Origin: an uncultured Acetatifactor sp.
GTDB taxonomy: Bacteria; Bacillota; Clostridia; Lachnospirales; Lachnospiraceae
NCBI GenBank assembly: GCA_910578215.1
Contig: CAJTPH010000035.1
Coordinates: forward strand, 5,577 to 44,500
Reading direction: 5' to 3'
DNA length: 38,924 nucleotides
Each line of letters starts with the position of its first letter. Position 1 is the first letter of the stretch. A program made the translations under genes and the position numbers. Positions 7,326 to 16,093 of the stretch are shown in pieces. Below the pieces are notes generated by a model that was given only the letters and a program-made list of their open reading frames with translations, was not told the origin of the DNA and did not search any database.

Positions 7326-8831
7326 ATGAATTTAAGACCAGAAGAAATAAGTTCAGTTATCAAGGATCAGATCAAGAAGTATGCCGCTACGCTGGACGTA
7401 TCCGATGTCGGTACGGTCATTCAGGTTGCAGACGGCATTGCCCGCGTGCACGGACTGGAAAAGGCCATGCAGGGAGAGCTTCTTGAATTTCCCGGCGAAG
7501 TGTACGGAATGGTGCTGAATCTGGAAGAAGATAACGTGGGTGTGGTTTTGCTGGGCAGCGCCAAAAATATCAATGAAGGCGACACCGTCAAGACAACCGG
7601 GCGAGTTGTGGAGGTTCCGGTGGGCGACGTTATGTTAGGGCGTGTCGTCAATTCGCTGGGACAGCCTATTGACGGCAAGGGACCTATTCAGGCCAGCAAA
7701 TTCCGCAAGATCGAGAGAGTTGCAAGCGGCGTTATTACCAGAAAGAGCGTGGATACGCCCCTGCAGACCGGTATTAAGGCCATCGACGCCATGATTCCCA
7801 TCGGCAGAGGCCAGCGTGAGCTGATTATCGGAGACCGCCAGACCGGAAAGACCGCTATTGCATTGGATACGATTATCAATCAGAAGGGTCAGAACGTTAA
7901 GTGTATTTATGTTGCCATCGGGCAGAAGGCTTCTACTATAGCAAATATTGTAAAGACACTGGAGGAGTACGGAGCGCTCAGCTACACCACGGTAGTGGTG
8001 TCTACGGCAAGCGACCTGGCTCCCCTGCAGTACATTGCCCCTTATTCCGGCTGTGCTATCGGTGAGGAGTGGATGGAAAACGGAGAGGATGTTCTGGTTG
8101 TGTATGACGACCTGAGTAAGCATGCAACCGCTTACCGTACACTCTCCCTGCTGCTTCGCCGTCCGCCCGGCCGTGAGGCTTATCCCGGAGACGTATTCTA
8201 TCTGCACTCCAGGCTGCTGGAGCGCGCGGCGAGAATGAGCGACGAGTACGGCGGAGGCTCCCTTACGGCGCTTCCCATCATTGAGACCCAGGCGGGCGAT
8301 GTATCGGCATATATTCCTACCAACGTGATCTCCATCACGGACGGACAGATCTATCTGGAGACAGAGATGTTTAACTCCGGTTTCCGCCCTGCAATCAACG
8401 CGGGCCTTTCCGTATCCCGTGTGGGCGGCGCCGCGCAGATCAAGGCGATGAAGAAGATTGCGGCGCCCATCCGTACGGAGCTGGCACAGTTCCGTGAGCT
8501 TGCTTCCTTCGCTCAGTTCGGCTCGGAGCTGGATGCGGACACAAAGGAGAAGCTGGCACAGGGCGAACGAATCAGGGAGGTTCTGAAGCAGCCTCAGTAT
8601 AGACCCATGCCCGTACAGTATCAGGTCATCATTATTTATGCGGTTACAAACAAGTACCTGCTCGATGTCCCTGTTGAGGATATAACCAGATTTGAGAAGG
8701 AATTTTTCGAGTTCCTGGATACGAAGTATCCTGAGGTTCCGAATAATATCATAACCGAAAAGGTCATTTCCGACGAGACGGAAGGCGTACTTAAGAAGGC
8801 AATCGACGAGTTCAAAAAGCAGTTTAAGTAG
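7326..8831 (+). CDS. atpA: F-type ATP synthase subunit alpha
   Basis: Non-catalytic nucleotide-binding subunit, 501 aa. The Walker A motif GDRQTGKT spans residues 169-176. VVSTASDLAPLQYIAPY and the YDDLSKHA segment of the alpha family are present, as is the arginine-finger region with SVSRVGGAAQ. The length is normal. AAAGGTG lies before the ATG; atpG follows after 17 bp. Confidence 0.98.
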   Translation: MNLRPEEISSVIKDQIKKYAATLDVSDVGTVIQVADGIARVHGLEKAMQGELLEFPGEVYGMVLNLEEDNVGVVLLGSAKNINEGDTVKTTGRVVEVPVGDVMLGRVVNSLGQPIDGKGPIQASKFRKIERVASGVITRKSVDTPLQTGIKAIDAMIPIGRGQRELIIGDRQTGKTAIALDTIINQKGQNVKCIYVAIGQKASTIANIVKTLEEYGALSYTTVVVSTASDLAPLQYIAPYSGCAIGEEWMENGEDVLVVYDDLSKHATAYRTLSLLLRRPPGREAYPGDVFYLHSRLLERAARMSDEYGGGSLTALPIIETQAGDVSAYIPTNVISITDGQIYLETEMFNSGFRPAINAGLSVSRVGGAAQIKAMKKIAAPIRTELAQFRELASFAQFGSELDADTKEKLAQGERIREVLKQPQYRPMPVQYQVIIIYAVTNKYLLDVPVEDITRFEKEFFEFLDTKYPEVPNNIITEKVISDETEGVLKKAIDEFKKQFK

Positions 8832-8848
8832 AAAGAGGACAAAAAATT

Positions 8849-9712
8849 ATGGCATCAATGCGTGATATAAAGCGCCGTAAGAGCAGTATTCAGGGTACGC
8901 AGCAGATTACCAAGGCTATGAAGCTCGTATCCACCGTTAAGCTGCAGCGTGCCAGAACAAACGCAGAGCGTTCCAAGGACTATTTCAACTGTATGTATGA
9001 TACGGTCAACAGTATCCTCAGGCGCGTGGGGCATATCGAACACCGGTACCTGACGCAGGGGACCTCCGGCAAGAAGGCAGTCATAGTGATTACCTCCAAC
9101 AGAGGTCTTGCCGGCGGATATAACTCAAACGTGATCAAGCTGATAACCAGAAATCCTGAATGGAAGAAGGAGGACCTGGTGATTTACTGTCTGGGAAACA
9201 AGGGACGGGAGGCATTTCACCGCGGCGGCTATGAGATAAAGAGCAGCGACAGCGATATTGTGGAAAGCCCTGTTTATGTGGACGCCATGAAGCTGTCCTC
9301 ACAGCTTCTGAAGTCTTTTGCGGACGGAGAGGTGGGCGAGATCTACCTGGCATACACTTCCTTCAAAAATACGGTGAGTCATGTTCCTACCCTGCTCCGG
9401 CTGCTTCCCGTGGAGGTTTCCGGCGAGGGAGAGGAGCAGTCCAGGGAGGCCGCTGCGATTATGAACTTCGAGCCGGAGGATGTGGAAGCTCTGGATATGA
9501 TTATTCCCAAGTATGTTACCAGTTTGATTTACGGCGCGTTGATGGAATCTGTTGCAAGCGAAAACGGTGCGCGTATGCAGGCGATGGATAATGCGACCAG
9601 CAATGCGGAAGAAATAATCAGCGATCTGGCGCTGAAGTATAATAGAGCCCGTCAGGGTTCCATTACACAGGAGCTGACGGAAATTATAGCGGGCGCGGAG
9701 GCCCTGGGCTAA
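8849..9712 (+). CDS. atpG: F-type ATP synthase subunit gamma
   Basis: Central shaft subunit, 287 aa. The N-terminal helix shows the conserved KRRKSSIQGTQQITKAMKLV, the middle has TSNRGLAGGYNSN, and the C-terminal helix has SENGARMQAMDNATSNAEE and RQGSITQELTEIIAGAEAL. All are hallmarks of gamma. A 133-bp gap containing a hairpin separates it from atpD, which is longer than most gaps in this operon. Confidence 0.98.
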   Translation: MASMRDIKRRKSSIQGTQQITKAMKLVSTVKLQRARTNAERSKDYFNCMYDTVNSILRRVGHIEHRYLTQGTSGKKAVIVITSNRGLAGGYNSNVIKLITRNPEWKKEDLVIYCLGNKGREAFHRGGYEIKSSDSDIVESPVYVDAMKLSSQLLKSFADGEVGEIYLAYTSFKNTVSHVPTLLRLLPVEVSGEGEEQSREAAAIMNFEPEDVEALDMIIPKYVTSLIYGALMESVASENGARMQAMDNATSNAEEIISDLALKYNRARQGSITQELTEIIAGAEALG

Positions 9713-9814
9713 AAGACGGGTCCTGGGGTGCTTTTGAAAAGCGGAAAAATGTGTCCGCGGATTTCTGGCAGTAAAGAAGTAAGTTTGGACGTTTCGTTCA
9801 AATTATGACAGATA

Positions 9815-9832
9815 TGTGCGCTTCAGCGCACA
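9815..9832 (+). promoter_or_regulatory. Hairpin abutting the atpD ribosome-binding site
   Basis: Perfect inverted repeat TGTGCGC-TTCA-GCGCACA: a 7-bp stem with a four-base loop, ending one base before the GGGAGGTG Shine-Dalgarno (9833-9840). Its core, GCGCTTCAGCGC, recurs in the repeats at 19101-19454. Confidence 0.6.
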
Positions 9833-9845
9833 GGGAGGTGTAGAA

Positions 9846-11237
9846 ATGGCAGGAGAAAACAGAGGCAAGGTTACTCAGGTCATCGGCGCGGTGCTTGACA
9901 TCCGCTTTGGCGAGGGTAAGCTGCCCGAGATTAACGAAGCAATCCGCATTCCTACCAATGACGGAGGCGAGCTGACCGTGGAGGTTTCCCAGCATCTGGG
10001 GGACGATACGGTCAGATGTATTGCCATGGGCAGTACGGACGGCTTGGTCAGGGGAATGGATGCGGTTGCAACCGGTGCTCCTATTTCCGTCCCGGTAGGT
10101 GAGAAGACGCTGGGACGAATATTTAACGTTTTGGGGCAGGTAATTGATAATAAACCGGCTCCGGAGGGCGTAAGCTACGAGCCTATTCACAGACCTGCGC
10201 CTAAATTTGAGGAGCAGTCTACGGAGACGGAGCTGCTGGAGACCGGTATAAAGGTCGTCGACCTGCTTTGCCCTTATCAAAAGGGCGGTAAGATCGGTCT
10301 GTTCGGCGGCGCCGGCGTGGGAAAGACCGTTTTGATTCAGGAGCTTATCCGAAACATTGCGACTGAGCACGGCGGCTATTCCGTATTTACCGGTGTTGGC
10401 GAGCGTACCCGTGAGGGTAATGACCTTTATCATGAAATGACGGAGTCGGGCGTTATCGACAAGACCACGATGGTGTTTGGTCAGATGAACGAGCCGCCCG
10501 GCGCGAGAATGCGTGTGGGTCTGACGGGTCTGACCATGGCAGAGTACTTCCGTGACAAGGGCGGCAAGGATGTGCTGCTGTTTATTGACAATATTTTCAG
10601 GTTTACACAGGCGGGCAGTGAGGTTTCCGCATTGCTTGGACGTATGCCCTCAGCGGTGGGCTATCAGCCTACGCTGCAGACGGAGATGGGTGCCCTTCAG
10701 GAGCGTATTACCTCCACGAAGAACGGTTCCATCACTTCCGTACAGGCGGTCTATGTGCCTGCGGACGATTTGACCGACCCTGCGCCTGCGACGACGTTTG
10801 CGCATCTGGATGCGACCACCGTGTTGTCTCGTTCCATCGTTGAGCTGGGTATTTACCCTGCGGTAGATCCCCTGGAGTCAACGTCCCGTATTCTGGACCC
10901 CAGAATTGTGGGTGAGGAGCATTACAAAACGGCCCGCGGTGTCCAGGAGATTCTGCAGCGTTATAAGGAGCTGCAGGATATCATTGCAATCCTTGGTATG
11001 GATGAGCTGTCCGAGGAGGATAAGCTTGTGGTTTCCCGTGCCCGTAAGGTACAGAAGTTCCTGTCTCAGCCCTTCTTTGTGGCTGGGCAGTTTACCGGTC
11101 TGGAAGGTAAGTATGTGCCTATCAATGAAACTATCCGCAGCTTTAAGGAGATACTGGAAGGCAAGCACGACGATATTCCCGAGAGCTATTTCCTGAATGC
11201 GGGCAGCATAGACGACGTCCTGGCAAGGGTAAAATAG
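9846..11237 (+). CDS. atpD: F-type ATP synthase subunit beta
   Basis: Catalytic subunit, 463 aa. Walker A GGAGVGKT spans residues 154-161, the catalytic Glu186 lies in GVGERTREG, and Walker B reads DVLLFIDNIFRF. QAVYVPADDLTDPAPATTF matches the DELSEED-side beta signature, and DELSEED itself appears as MDELSEEDKL. I start at ATG 9846, preceded by GGGAGGTG, instead of the in-frame ATG at 9816, which lies inside the hairpin and would add ten unrelated residues. Confidence 0.98.
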   Translation: MAGENRGKVTQVIGAVLDIRFGEGKLPEINEAIRIPTNDGGELTVEVSQHLGDDTVRCIAMGSTDGLVRGMDAVATGAPISVPVGEKTLGRIFNVLGQVIDNKPAPEGVSYEPIHRPAPKFEEQSTETELLETGIKVVDLLCPYQKGGKIGLFGGAGVGKTVLIQELIRNIATEHGGYSVFTGVGERTREGNDLYHEMTESGVIDKTTMVFGQMNEPPGARMRVGLTGLTMAEYFRDKGGKDVLLFIDNIFRFTQAGSEVSALLGRMPSAVGYQPTLQTEMGALQERITSTKNGSITSVQAVYVPADDLTDPAPATTFAHLDATTVLSRSIVELGIYPAVDPLESTSRILDPRIVGEEHYKTARGVQEILQRYKELQDIIAILGMDELSEEDKLVVSRARKVQKFLSQPFFVAGQFTGLEGKYVPINETIRSFKEILEGKHDDIPESYFLNAGSIDDVLARVK

Positions 11238-11250
11238 GAGGAGAAAGCTT

Positions 11251-11655
11251 ATGGCAGATAAAAATGGCTTTCTTCTGCGAATCATAACTCCCGACAGGGT
11301 ATTTTATGAAAGCCAGATCGACATGGTGGAGTTTAATACCACAGAGGGTGAAGTGGGTGTGCTGCCGGGCCACATACCGTTGACGGTGATTATAAAGCCG
11401 GGAATTCTGCATATCAGCCAGCGGGACGGAGAAAAAGAAGCCGCGCTGCATGCGGGATTTGCGGAGATTCTGCCGGAGCAGGTGACGATTCTGGCAGAAA
11501 CCATCGAGTGGCCTGACGAGATCGACGAAAAGCGCGCCACGGCGGCAAAAGAGCGCGCGGAGGAGCGCCTGCGCAGCAGGACTCCCGAGACCGACATTGC
11601 CAGAGCAGAGACTGCGCTGCAGCGCGCGCTGGCGCGTATACAGGTTTTAAAGTAA
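11251..11655 (+). CDS. atpC: F-type ATP synthase subunit epsilon
   Basis: Central stalk subunit, 134 aa. An N-terminal beta-sandwich with the conserved TTEGEVGVLPGHIPL is followed by a C-terminal two-helix part rich in Ala/Glu/Arg (residues about 88-134) that can regulate ATPase activity. AGGAGGAG precedes the ATG; 13 bp separate it from atpD. It is the last atp gene. Confidence 0.96.
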   Translation: MADKNGFLLRIITPDRVFYESQIDMVEFNTTEGEVGVLPGHIPLTVIIKPGILHISQRDGEKEAALHAGFAEILPEQVTILAETIEWPDEIDEKRATAAKERAEERLRSRTPETDIARAETALQRALARIQVLK

Positions 11656-11662
11656 TTAAGGT

Positions 11663-11722
11663 GCTGTCCGGAGCCGTTTTCTGACACGCAGAGGCGGTTT
11701 TTACGAATTGCTTCCGGGCAGC
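11663..11722 (+). other. Long-range stem downstream of atpC
   Basis: GCTGTCCGGA (11663-11672) pairs with TCCGGGCAGC (11713-11722), ten pairs with one G-U. The 40-nt interior contains CGCAGAGGCGGT (to 11698), a 12-mer also present in the element upstream of mfd. There is a TTTTT just after that 12-mer, so it may be an imperfect terminator. Confidence 0.3.
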
Positions 11723-11805
11723 CGTGGATTATGAAGCGTCCGAGGCTGGTAACAATTAGAGGAAACATCGCATATTCTGATAAAAAAGGTTTAAGGAAAA
11801 TGTGT

Positions 11806-12204
11806 ATGGAATTTCATTCTAAACTGTTGCAGCCGCTGCCGGACAGTAAGGTAAGGGGCTGGAATGGGCCCCTTCCTTTTTATCTTGCCTACCCGGATCT
11901 CTATGAGCCCAAGCGGGAGGCAATGCTTTTGCAGGATCTGGATTACCTGCAGCAAATGTATCCGGGCCAAGTGAAACGTTTTCAACGAAGAATTGCGGAA
12001 ATGCTTGATAAGACAGACTATGAAGGCAGCATGATCTATGACGAGTATCCTGACAGATACTGTCTGCAGGCACTGGCAGGCTCTATGCTGAAGGCATTGG
12101 AAAAGGAAGAGGAGGACCCTCCGACACAGGATATAGTACAGGTGCTTCTGCTTACCGAGATATATAAGCGTCGCCATGGCGGGAGACGCGGAAAGATATT
12201 TTAA
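11806..12204 (+). CDS. Conserved-looking protein of unknown function
   Basis: I do not recognise a family. The 132-aa product is soluble and rich in Tyr, Leu and charged residues, with no signal peptide. It shows PLPFYLAYPDLYEPKREAM near the start, a helical middle (DLDYLQQMYPGQVKRF), YDEYPDRYCLQAL, and a basic end (KRRHGGRRGK). The pattern of short helices with acidic and basic ends resembles small regulatory or nucleic-acid-associated proteins, but that is only an impression. AAGGA sits 8 nt before ATG 11806; ATG 11800 is two codons earlier. It is followed after 42 bp by the methyltransferase gene, in the same direction. Confidence 0.7.
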   Translation: MEFHSKLLQPLPDSKVRGWNGPLPFYLAYPDLYEPKREAMLLQDLDYLQQMYPGQVKRFQRRIAEMLDKTDYEGSMIYDEYPDRYCLQALAGSMLKALEKEEEDPPTQDIVQVLLLTEIYKRRHGGRRGKIF

Positions 12205-12246
12205 GGATAACCAATCGAAAATTAACGCCGAAAATGGAAATAGAAG

Positions 12247-13431
12247 ATGAGCGAATTACAGGAACTTTTAGAACAGATCCTGGATCAGGAGCTGATTCAG
12301 TTGATCCTTAGCAACACAAGAGACGCAGCACAGGGGGAAAAGCTAAAGGTCCGTCCTGTGCTGATAAAGGAAAAGCTTTACTTTCAGGAAACTCTTTATC
12401 TGGGTACGAAGGTATTTCACACAAACCGCCGGAAAGAGGATATGAAACAAAGGCTGGAAGCCTGTTTGGAAAAGGACGGGCTTTTTCGGCAGGCGCAGAT
12501 CCATTGTGAATCCATGGACGCGGTGGTGCTTGTCAGCAGAAAGGGAGCCGTTTCCATAAAAAAGAAAAATAAGAACGCGAACCGTAATAATACCGAAAAT
12601 AAGGGCCGGGGCGGGGAGGCAGGTCTGCAAAAGCTGTCTCACGACCGTGCCAAGCAGTATATTCTCCAGGAGGGACAGCCAGTGGATTTTCTTGTCGGCC
12701 TGGGGGTGCAGTCTCCTGACGGGAGGATTGCGAAGGCGCGCTATGACAAATTCCGCCAGATTAACCGTTATCTGGAATTTATTGAGGATATTCTGGATAA
12801 GCTTCCCAAGGACAGGTGCATCCGAATTATTGATTTTGGCTGCGGAAAGTCTTATCTGACCTTTGCCATGTACTATTATCTGCATCAGCTTCAGGGAAGG
12901 GACATACAGGTGACGGGGCTGGATCTGAAGGAGGACGTGATCCGGCACTGCAGCGAGCTTGCCCGGAGGCTGCACTATGAGGGGCTGGAGTTTATGCAGG
13001 GAGATATCAGCAGCTTTACGGGCGCCGACAGGGTGGATATGGTTGTCTCCCTTCACGCCTGCGACAAGGCCACGGATTATGCGCTGGAAAAGGCGGTGAG
13101 GTGGGGAGCATCCGTTATAATGGCGGTGCCATGCTGCCAGCATGAGTTAAACGGCCAGATTCACTGCGATTTGCTGCGCCCCGTGTTAAAATACGGGGTA
13201 ATCAAGGAGCGTATGGCAGCGCTGATCACCGACGCCATACGCGCCAATCTGTTGGAGCAAAACGGCTATGATACACAGATACTGGAGTTTATCGACATGG
13301 AGCATACTCCTAAAAACCTGATGATACGGGCGGTGAAGACCTCCGGCATGCGTGCCGGACAAGCTTCCGCCTCCGTTGACAGGGTCACGGAATTTCTGCA
13401 TGTAAATCCCACGCTGAAGGAGCTTCTATGA
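12247..13431 (+). CDS. Class I SAM-dependent methyltransferase (Methyltransf_32-like)
   Basis: 394-aa protein with a roughly 130-residue N-terminal extension and a central Rossmann methyltransferase domain. The SAM-binding motif I reads IIDFGCGKSYLTFAMYYYL (about residues 195-213), followed by the acidic motif VTGLDLKEDVI. A later VSLHACDKATDYALEKA and MAVPCCQHEL match the HACD and CCxH signatures of the METTL25/GSTCD-related family. The substrate is unknown; RNA modification is plausible. The final four bases overlap the next start codon (ATGA), so the two genes are probably translationally coupled. Confidence 0.8.
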   Translation: MSELQELLEQILDQELIQLILSNTRDAAQGEKLKVRPVLIKEKLYFQETLYLGTKVFHTNRRKEDMKQRLEACLEKDGLFRQAQIHCESMDAVVLVSRKGAVSIKKKNKNANRNNTENKGRGGEAGLQKLSHDRAKQYILQEGQPVDFLVGLGVQSPDGRIAKARYDKFRQINRYLEFIEDILDKLPKDRCIRIIDFGCGKSYLTFAMYYYLHQLQGRDIQVTGLDLKEDVIRHCSELARRLHYEGLEFMQGDISSFTGADRVDMVVSLHACDKATDYALEKAVRWGASVIMAVPCCQHELNGQIHCDLLRPVLKYGVIKERMAALITDAIRANLLEQNGYDTQILEFIDMEHTPKNLMIRAVKTSGMRAGQASASVDRVTEFLHVNPTLKELL

Positions 13432-15950
13432 AAAAGGGCATTATAAAGCTCATCGTGTTTTTTGCCATATTTGTACTGTCGTTAGTCATTGTGAGCAAGG
13501 TTATGAACCGGGGACATGACAACCTGACAATGGACATGGCTCCGGCGACACTGCCGCTGGTGACTATGGAATGGGACGGTATTTTATACAACGAGCTTCA
13601 CGGCTATACTGCGGCTATGGACGTGGCGTTTCAGCGGGATACGGTGACGGTATTGGACGAGGGCAGAGAGACCGGTTTTGTGATAGAGCCCTACGGAGAA
13701 AATGTAACCGGCATTTCCATTGAGGTGAGAAGTGCGGACGGATCGCGTCTGATTGAGAACAGGGAGATCACCGATTATCGGGTCAAGGAGGGGTTCATAG
13801 AAGGCAGGATCGCCCTGAAGGACCTGATTGACAGGGAGGAGGAATATTCTCTGACCTTTTTGCTGGAATTGGACCATAGCAGGATCATTTCCTATTATAC
13901 GCGGATTATCTGGAGCCAGAAGCTTGCCGTGGGAGAAAAGCTGGAGTATGTAAAGGATTTTCACGAACGTCTGTATGACAGGGAGGCGGCCCGTGAGCTT
14001 ACCAAATACCTGGAAACGGACGCCAGGCTGGAGGATAACACATCCTTCCACAATGTGAATATACACAGCAGCTTCCGCCAGATCACATGGGGAGACCTGC
14101 AGGTGAAGGAGGTTAGGGAGCCGGCGTATTACCTGACGGACATTGCCAGTCAGACCGCCTCTTTTCTGGCGGACTATATGGTTTATACATCCGAGGGAAA
14201 GAATATCACCTACTACATGGTGGAGGAGCATTACCGCATCAGATACACGCCGGACAGAATCTATCTTCTGGACTATCAGAGGAATATGACGCAGATTCCC
14301 GACCAGAGCAGAATGTACGGCAATGACAAGCTGCTGCTGGGAATCACGGACCCGGATGTACCGATGATGGAGAGCGAGGGCGGAAACGTCGTCGTGTTCC
14401 AGGTGTCAAGGTGTCTGTTCAGCTACAATGTGGCGACAAACAGGCTTACGCGCATTTTCAGCTTTTATGATAAGGACAATATAGACGCCAGGACCATGTA
14501 CGACCGGCACGGAATAAAAATGCTGGACGTGGATGAGGAAGGCAATGTGCAGTTTGCCGTTTATGGATACATGAACCGCGGCAGGCATGAGGGAGAGGTG
14601 GGTATTCAGATCTATACCTATGACAGTGCCCTGAACACCATTGAGGAGCTGATCTACATTCCATGCGATAAGACCTATGCGGTGCTGGCGGCGGAGATGG
14701 ACGAGCTTTTGTATCTGAATCGTGAAGGGCAGCTTTACTTTGAGACTGACAGCTCGGTCTACAGGGTAGACCAGGAGAAAAAGACCTTGCTGCGGCTGTT
14801 GGATATCACCCCGGACAGCAGCCTTCAGGTATCGGATAATCATAAGATAGCGGTCTGGGTAGAACGCCTGGAGGGCGGACACGGAACGGTGCTGAATATC
14901 CGGAATCTGAGCGATGACAATCAATACACGGTAACGGTGGGCAGAAGCGAGATCATCAGGCCGTTGGGCTTTATGGATGAGGATATCATTTACGGTGTGG
15001 CGTATACGGAAAACATTGTCAGAGAGAATTCCGGCAGAATATTTTTCCCCATGTATAAAATATGCATCTGTAATGCTAACGGCAACTTGCTGAAGGAGTA
15101 TGCACAGCCGGGAATCTATGTGACGGAGTGCGCCGTGTCGGAAAATCAGATAACCCTGGAGCGTGTGGAGCGCTTGGAATCAGGGGGCTATCGGCAGATA
15201 GAACAGGACCACATTATGAACAGCATGGAAGCGGCAGCCGGGAAAAATGTGGTGGTGACGGCGGATATTGACAGGTATGAGCGCTATGTGCAGATTAAGG
15301 CGTACAAAACCATTGACAGCAAGAGTATCAAGCTTCTGAATCCCAAGGAGGTCGTCTATGAGGGAGGACGTGTTCTGGTGCTGCCTGATGTGGGTGATAA
15401 GGCGCAGTATTATGTGTACGGAGCCTATGGGGTCGAAGCAATCTGCCTCTCGCCGGCAGAAGCCGTGAATCTTGCGTATTCCGTTTCCGGATTTGTGATG
15501 GACGGCAGCGGGGAGTGCATCTGGAGAAGGGGAAATCGGGTGACGAGAAATCAGATACTGGCGATTAAGGAGCCGGAGAAAACCGAGCCGGGAGGCAGCA
15601 AGGCGGCCTGTCTGGATATGATCTTTAAATTTGAAGGTCTTTCACGGAATTCGCAGTATCTTTTAGGGCAGGGAAAGAGCGTTTTTGAAATATTGGAGGA
15701 GAATCTGGAAGGCTATCGGATTCTCGACCTGACAGGCTGCAGCCTGGATGCCATGCTTTACTTTGTCAACAGGGATATACCGGTGCTGGCACAGCTTGGC
15801 GACGGCGAGGCAGTGCTTTTGACGGGCTTTAACGAATCTCAGATAATGGTCTTTGAGCCTTCCACAGGCAGGCTTTACAAGAGGGGAATGAACGACACAA
15901 AGGAGTGGCTGGAGGAAAACGGAAACTGCTTTATCGCATATGTGAGGTAG
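13428..15950 (+). CDS. Membrane-anchored extracytoplasmic protein with C39-like, probably inactive C-terminus
   Basis: 840 aa, not assigned to a named family. Residues 6-25 form one hydrophobic anchor after MKKG; the rest looks extracytoplasmic. The middle (about 280-700) is rich in short beta strands with repeated patterns such as VDQEKKTLLRLLDI and NIRNLSDDNQYTV, suggestive of a beta-propeller. The last 117 residues resemble a C39/papain-like peptidase: AACLDMIFKFEG (Cys728), a glycine-rich turn, VLLTGF and FEPSTGRLYKRGM. The His expected before the VxxTG strand is missing (GDGEAVLLTGF), so catalysis is doubtful. It overlaps the methyltransferase gene by 4 nt and is followed by two hairpins. 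Confidence 0.75.
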   Translation: MKKGIIKLIVFFAIFVLSLVIVSKVMNRGHDNLTMDMAPATLPLVTMEWDGILYNELHGYTAAMDVAFQRDTVTVLDEGRETGFVIEPYGENVTGISIEVRSADGSRLIENREITDYRVKEGFIEGRIALKDLIDREEEYSLTFLLELDHSRIISYYTRIIWSQKLAVGEKLEYVKDFHERLYDREAARELTKYLETDARLEDNTSFHNVNIHSSFRQITWGDLQVKEVREPAYYLTDIASQTASFLADYMVYTSEGKNITYYMVEEHYRIRYTPDRIYLLDYQRNMTQIPDQSRMYGNDKLLLGITDPDVPMMESEGGNVVVFQVSRCLFSYNVATNRLTRIFSFYDKDNIDARTMYDRHGIKMLDVDEEGNVQFAVYGYMNRGRHEGEVGIQIYTYDSALNTIEELIYIPCDKTYAVLAAEMDELLYLNREGQLYFETDSSVYRVDQEKKTLLRLLDITPDSSLQVSDNHKIAVWVERLEGGHGTVLNIRNLSDDNQYTVTVGRSEIIRPLGFMDEDIIYGVAYTENIVRENSGRIFFPMYKICICNANGNLLKEYAQPGIYVTECAVSENQITLERVERLESGGYRQIEQDHIMNSMEAAAGKNVVVTADIDRYERYVQIKAYKTIDSKSIKLLNPKEVVYEGGRVLVLPDVGDKAQYYVYGAYGVEAICLSPAEAVNLAYSVSGFVMDGSGECIWRRGNRVTRNQILAIKEPEKTEPGGSKAACLDMIFKFEGLSRNSQYLLGQGKSVFEILEENLEGYRILDLTGCSLDAMLYFVNRDIPVLAQLGDGEAVLLTGFNESQIMVFEPSTGRLYKRGMNDTKEWLEENGNCFIAYVR

Positions 15951-15982
15951 AGCCGCAGTGGCGGGAAACGATTATTGAAGAA

Positions 15983-16025
15983 GGGGCTGTTGCAAAGTAT
16001 TTTTTCTGAGCTTTGCAGCAGCCTC
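15983..16025 (+). terminator. Long stem-loop after the 840-aa gene
   Basis: GGGGCTGTTGCAAAG (15983-15997) pairs with CTTTGCAGCAGCCTC (16011-16025), 15 pairs with two G-U, followed by TTATATT. The U-run is poor, so it may work as an mRNA-end stabiliser or weak terminator. Confidence 0.55.
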
Positions 16026-16056
16026 TTATATTGGGAACATACAAATATGTAAGGTG

Positions 16057-16093
16057 CGGGCATCAGGCGTACAATTTATGCCCGTTTATTTTC
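16057..16093 (+). terminator. Plus-strand terminator overlapping the queT 3' end
   Basis: CGGGCAT (16057-16063) pairs with ATGCCCG (16078-16084), then TTTATTTTC. The queT stop codon lies within the right arm. The T-run supports termination of plus-strand transcripts from the 840-aa gene. Confidence 0.5.

Noticed and set aside
9816..9845. Upstream ATG for atpD
   Set aside because: It lies within a hairpin, has no ribosome-binding site, and would add ten residues not found in beta subunits.
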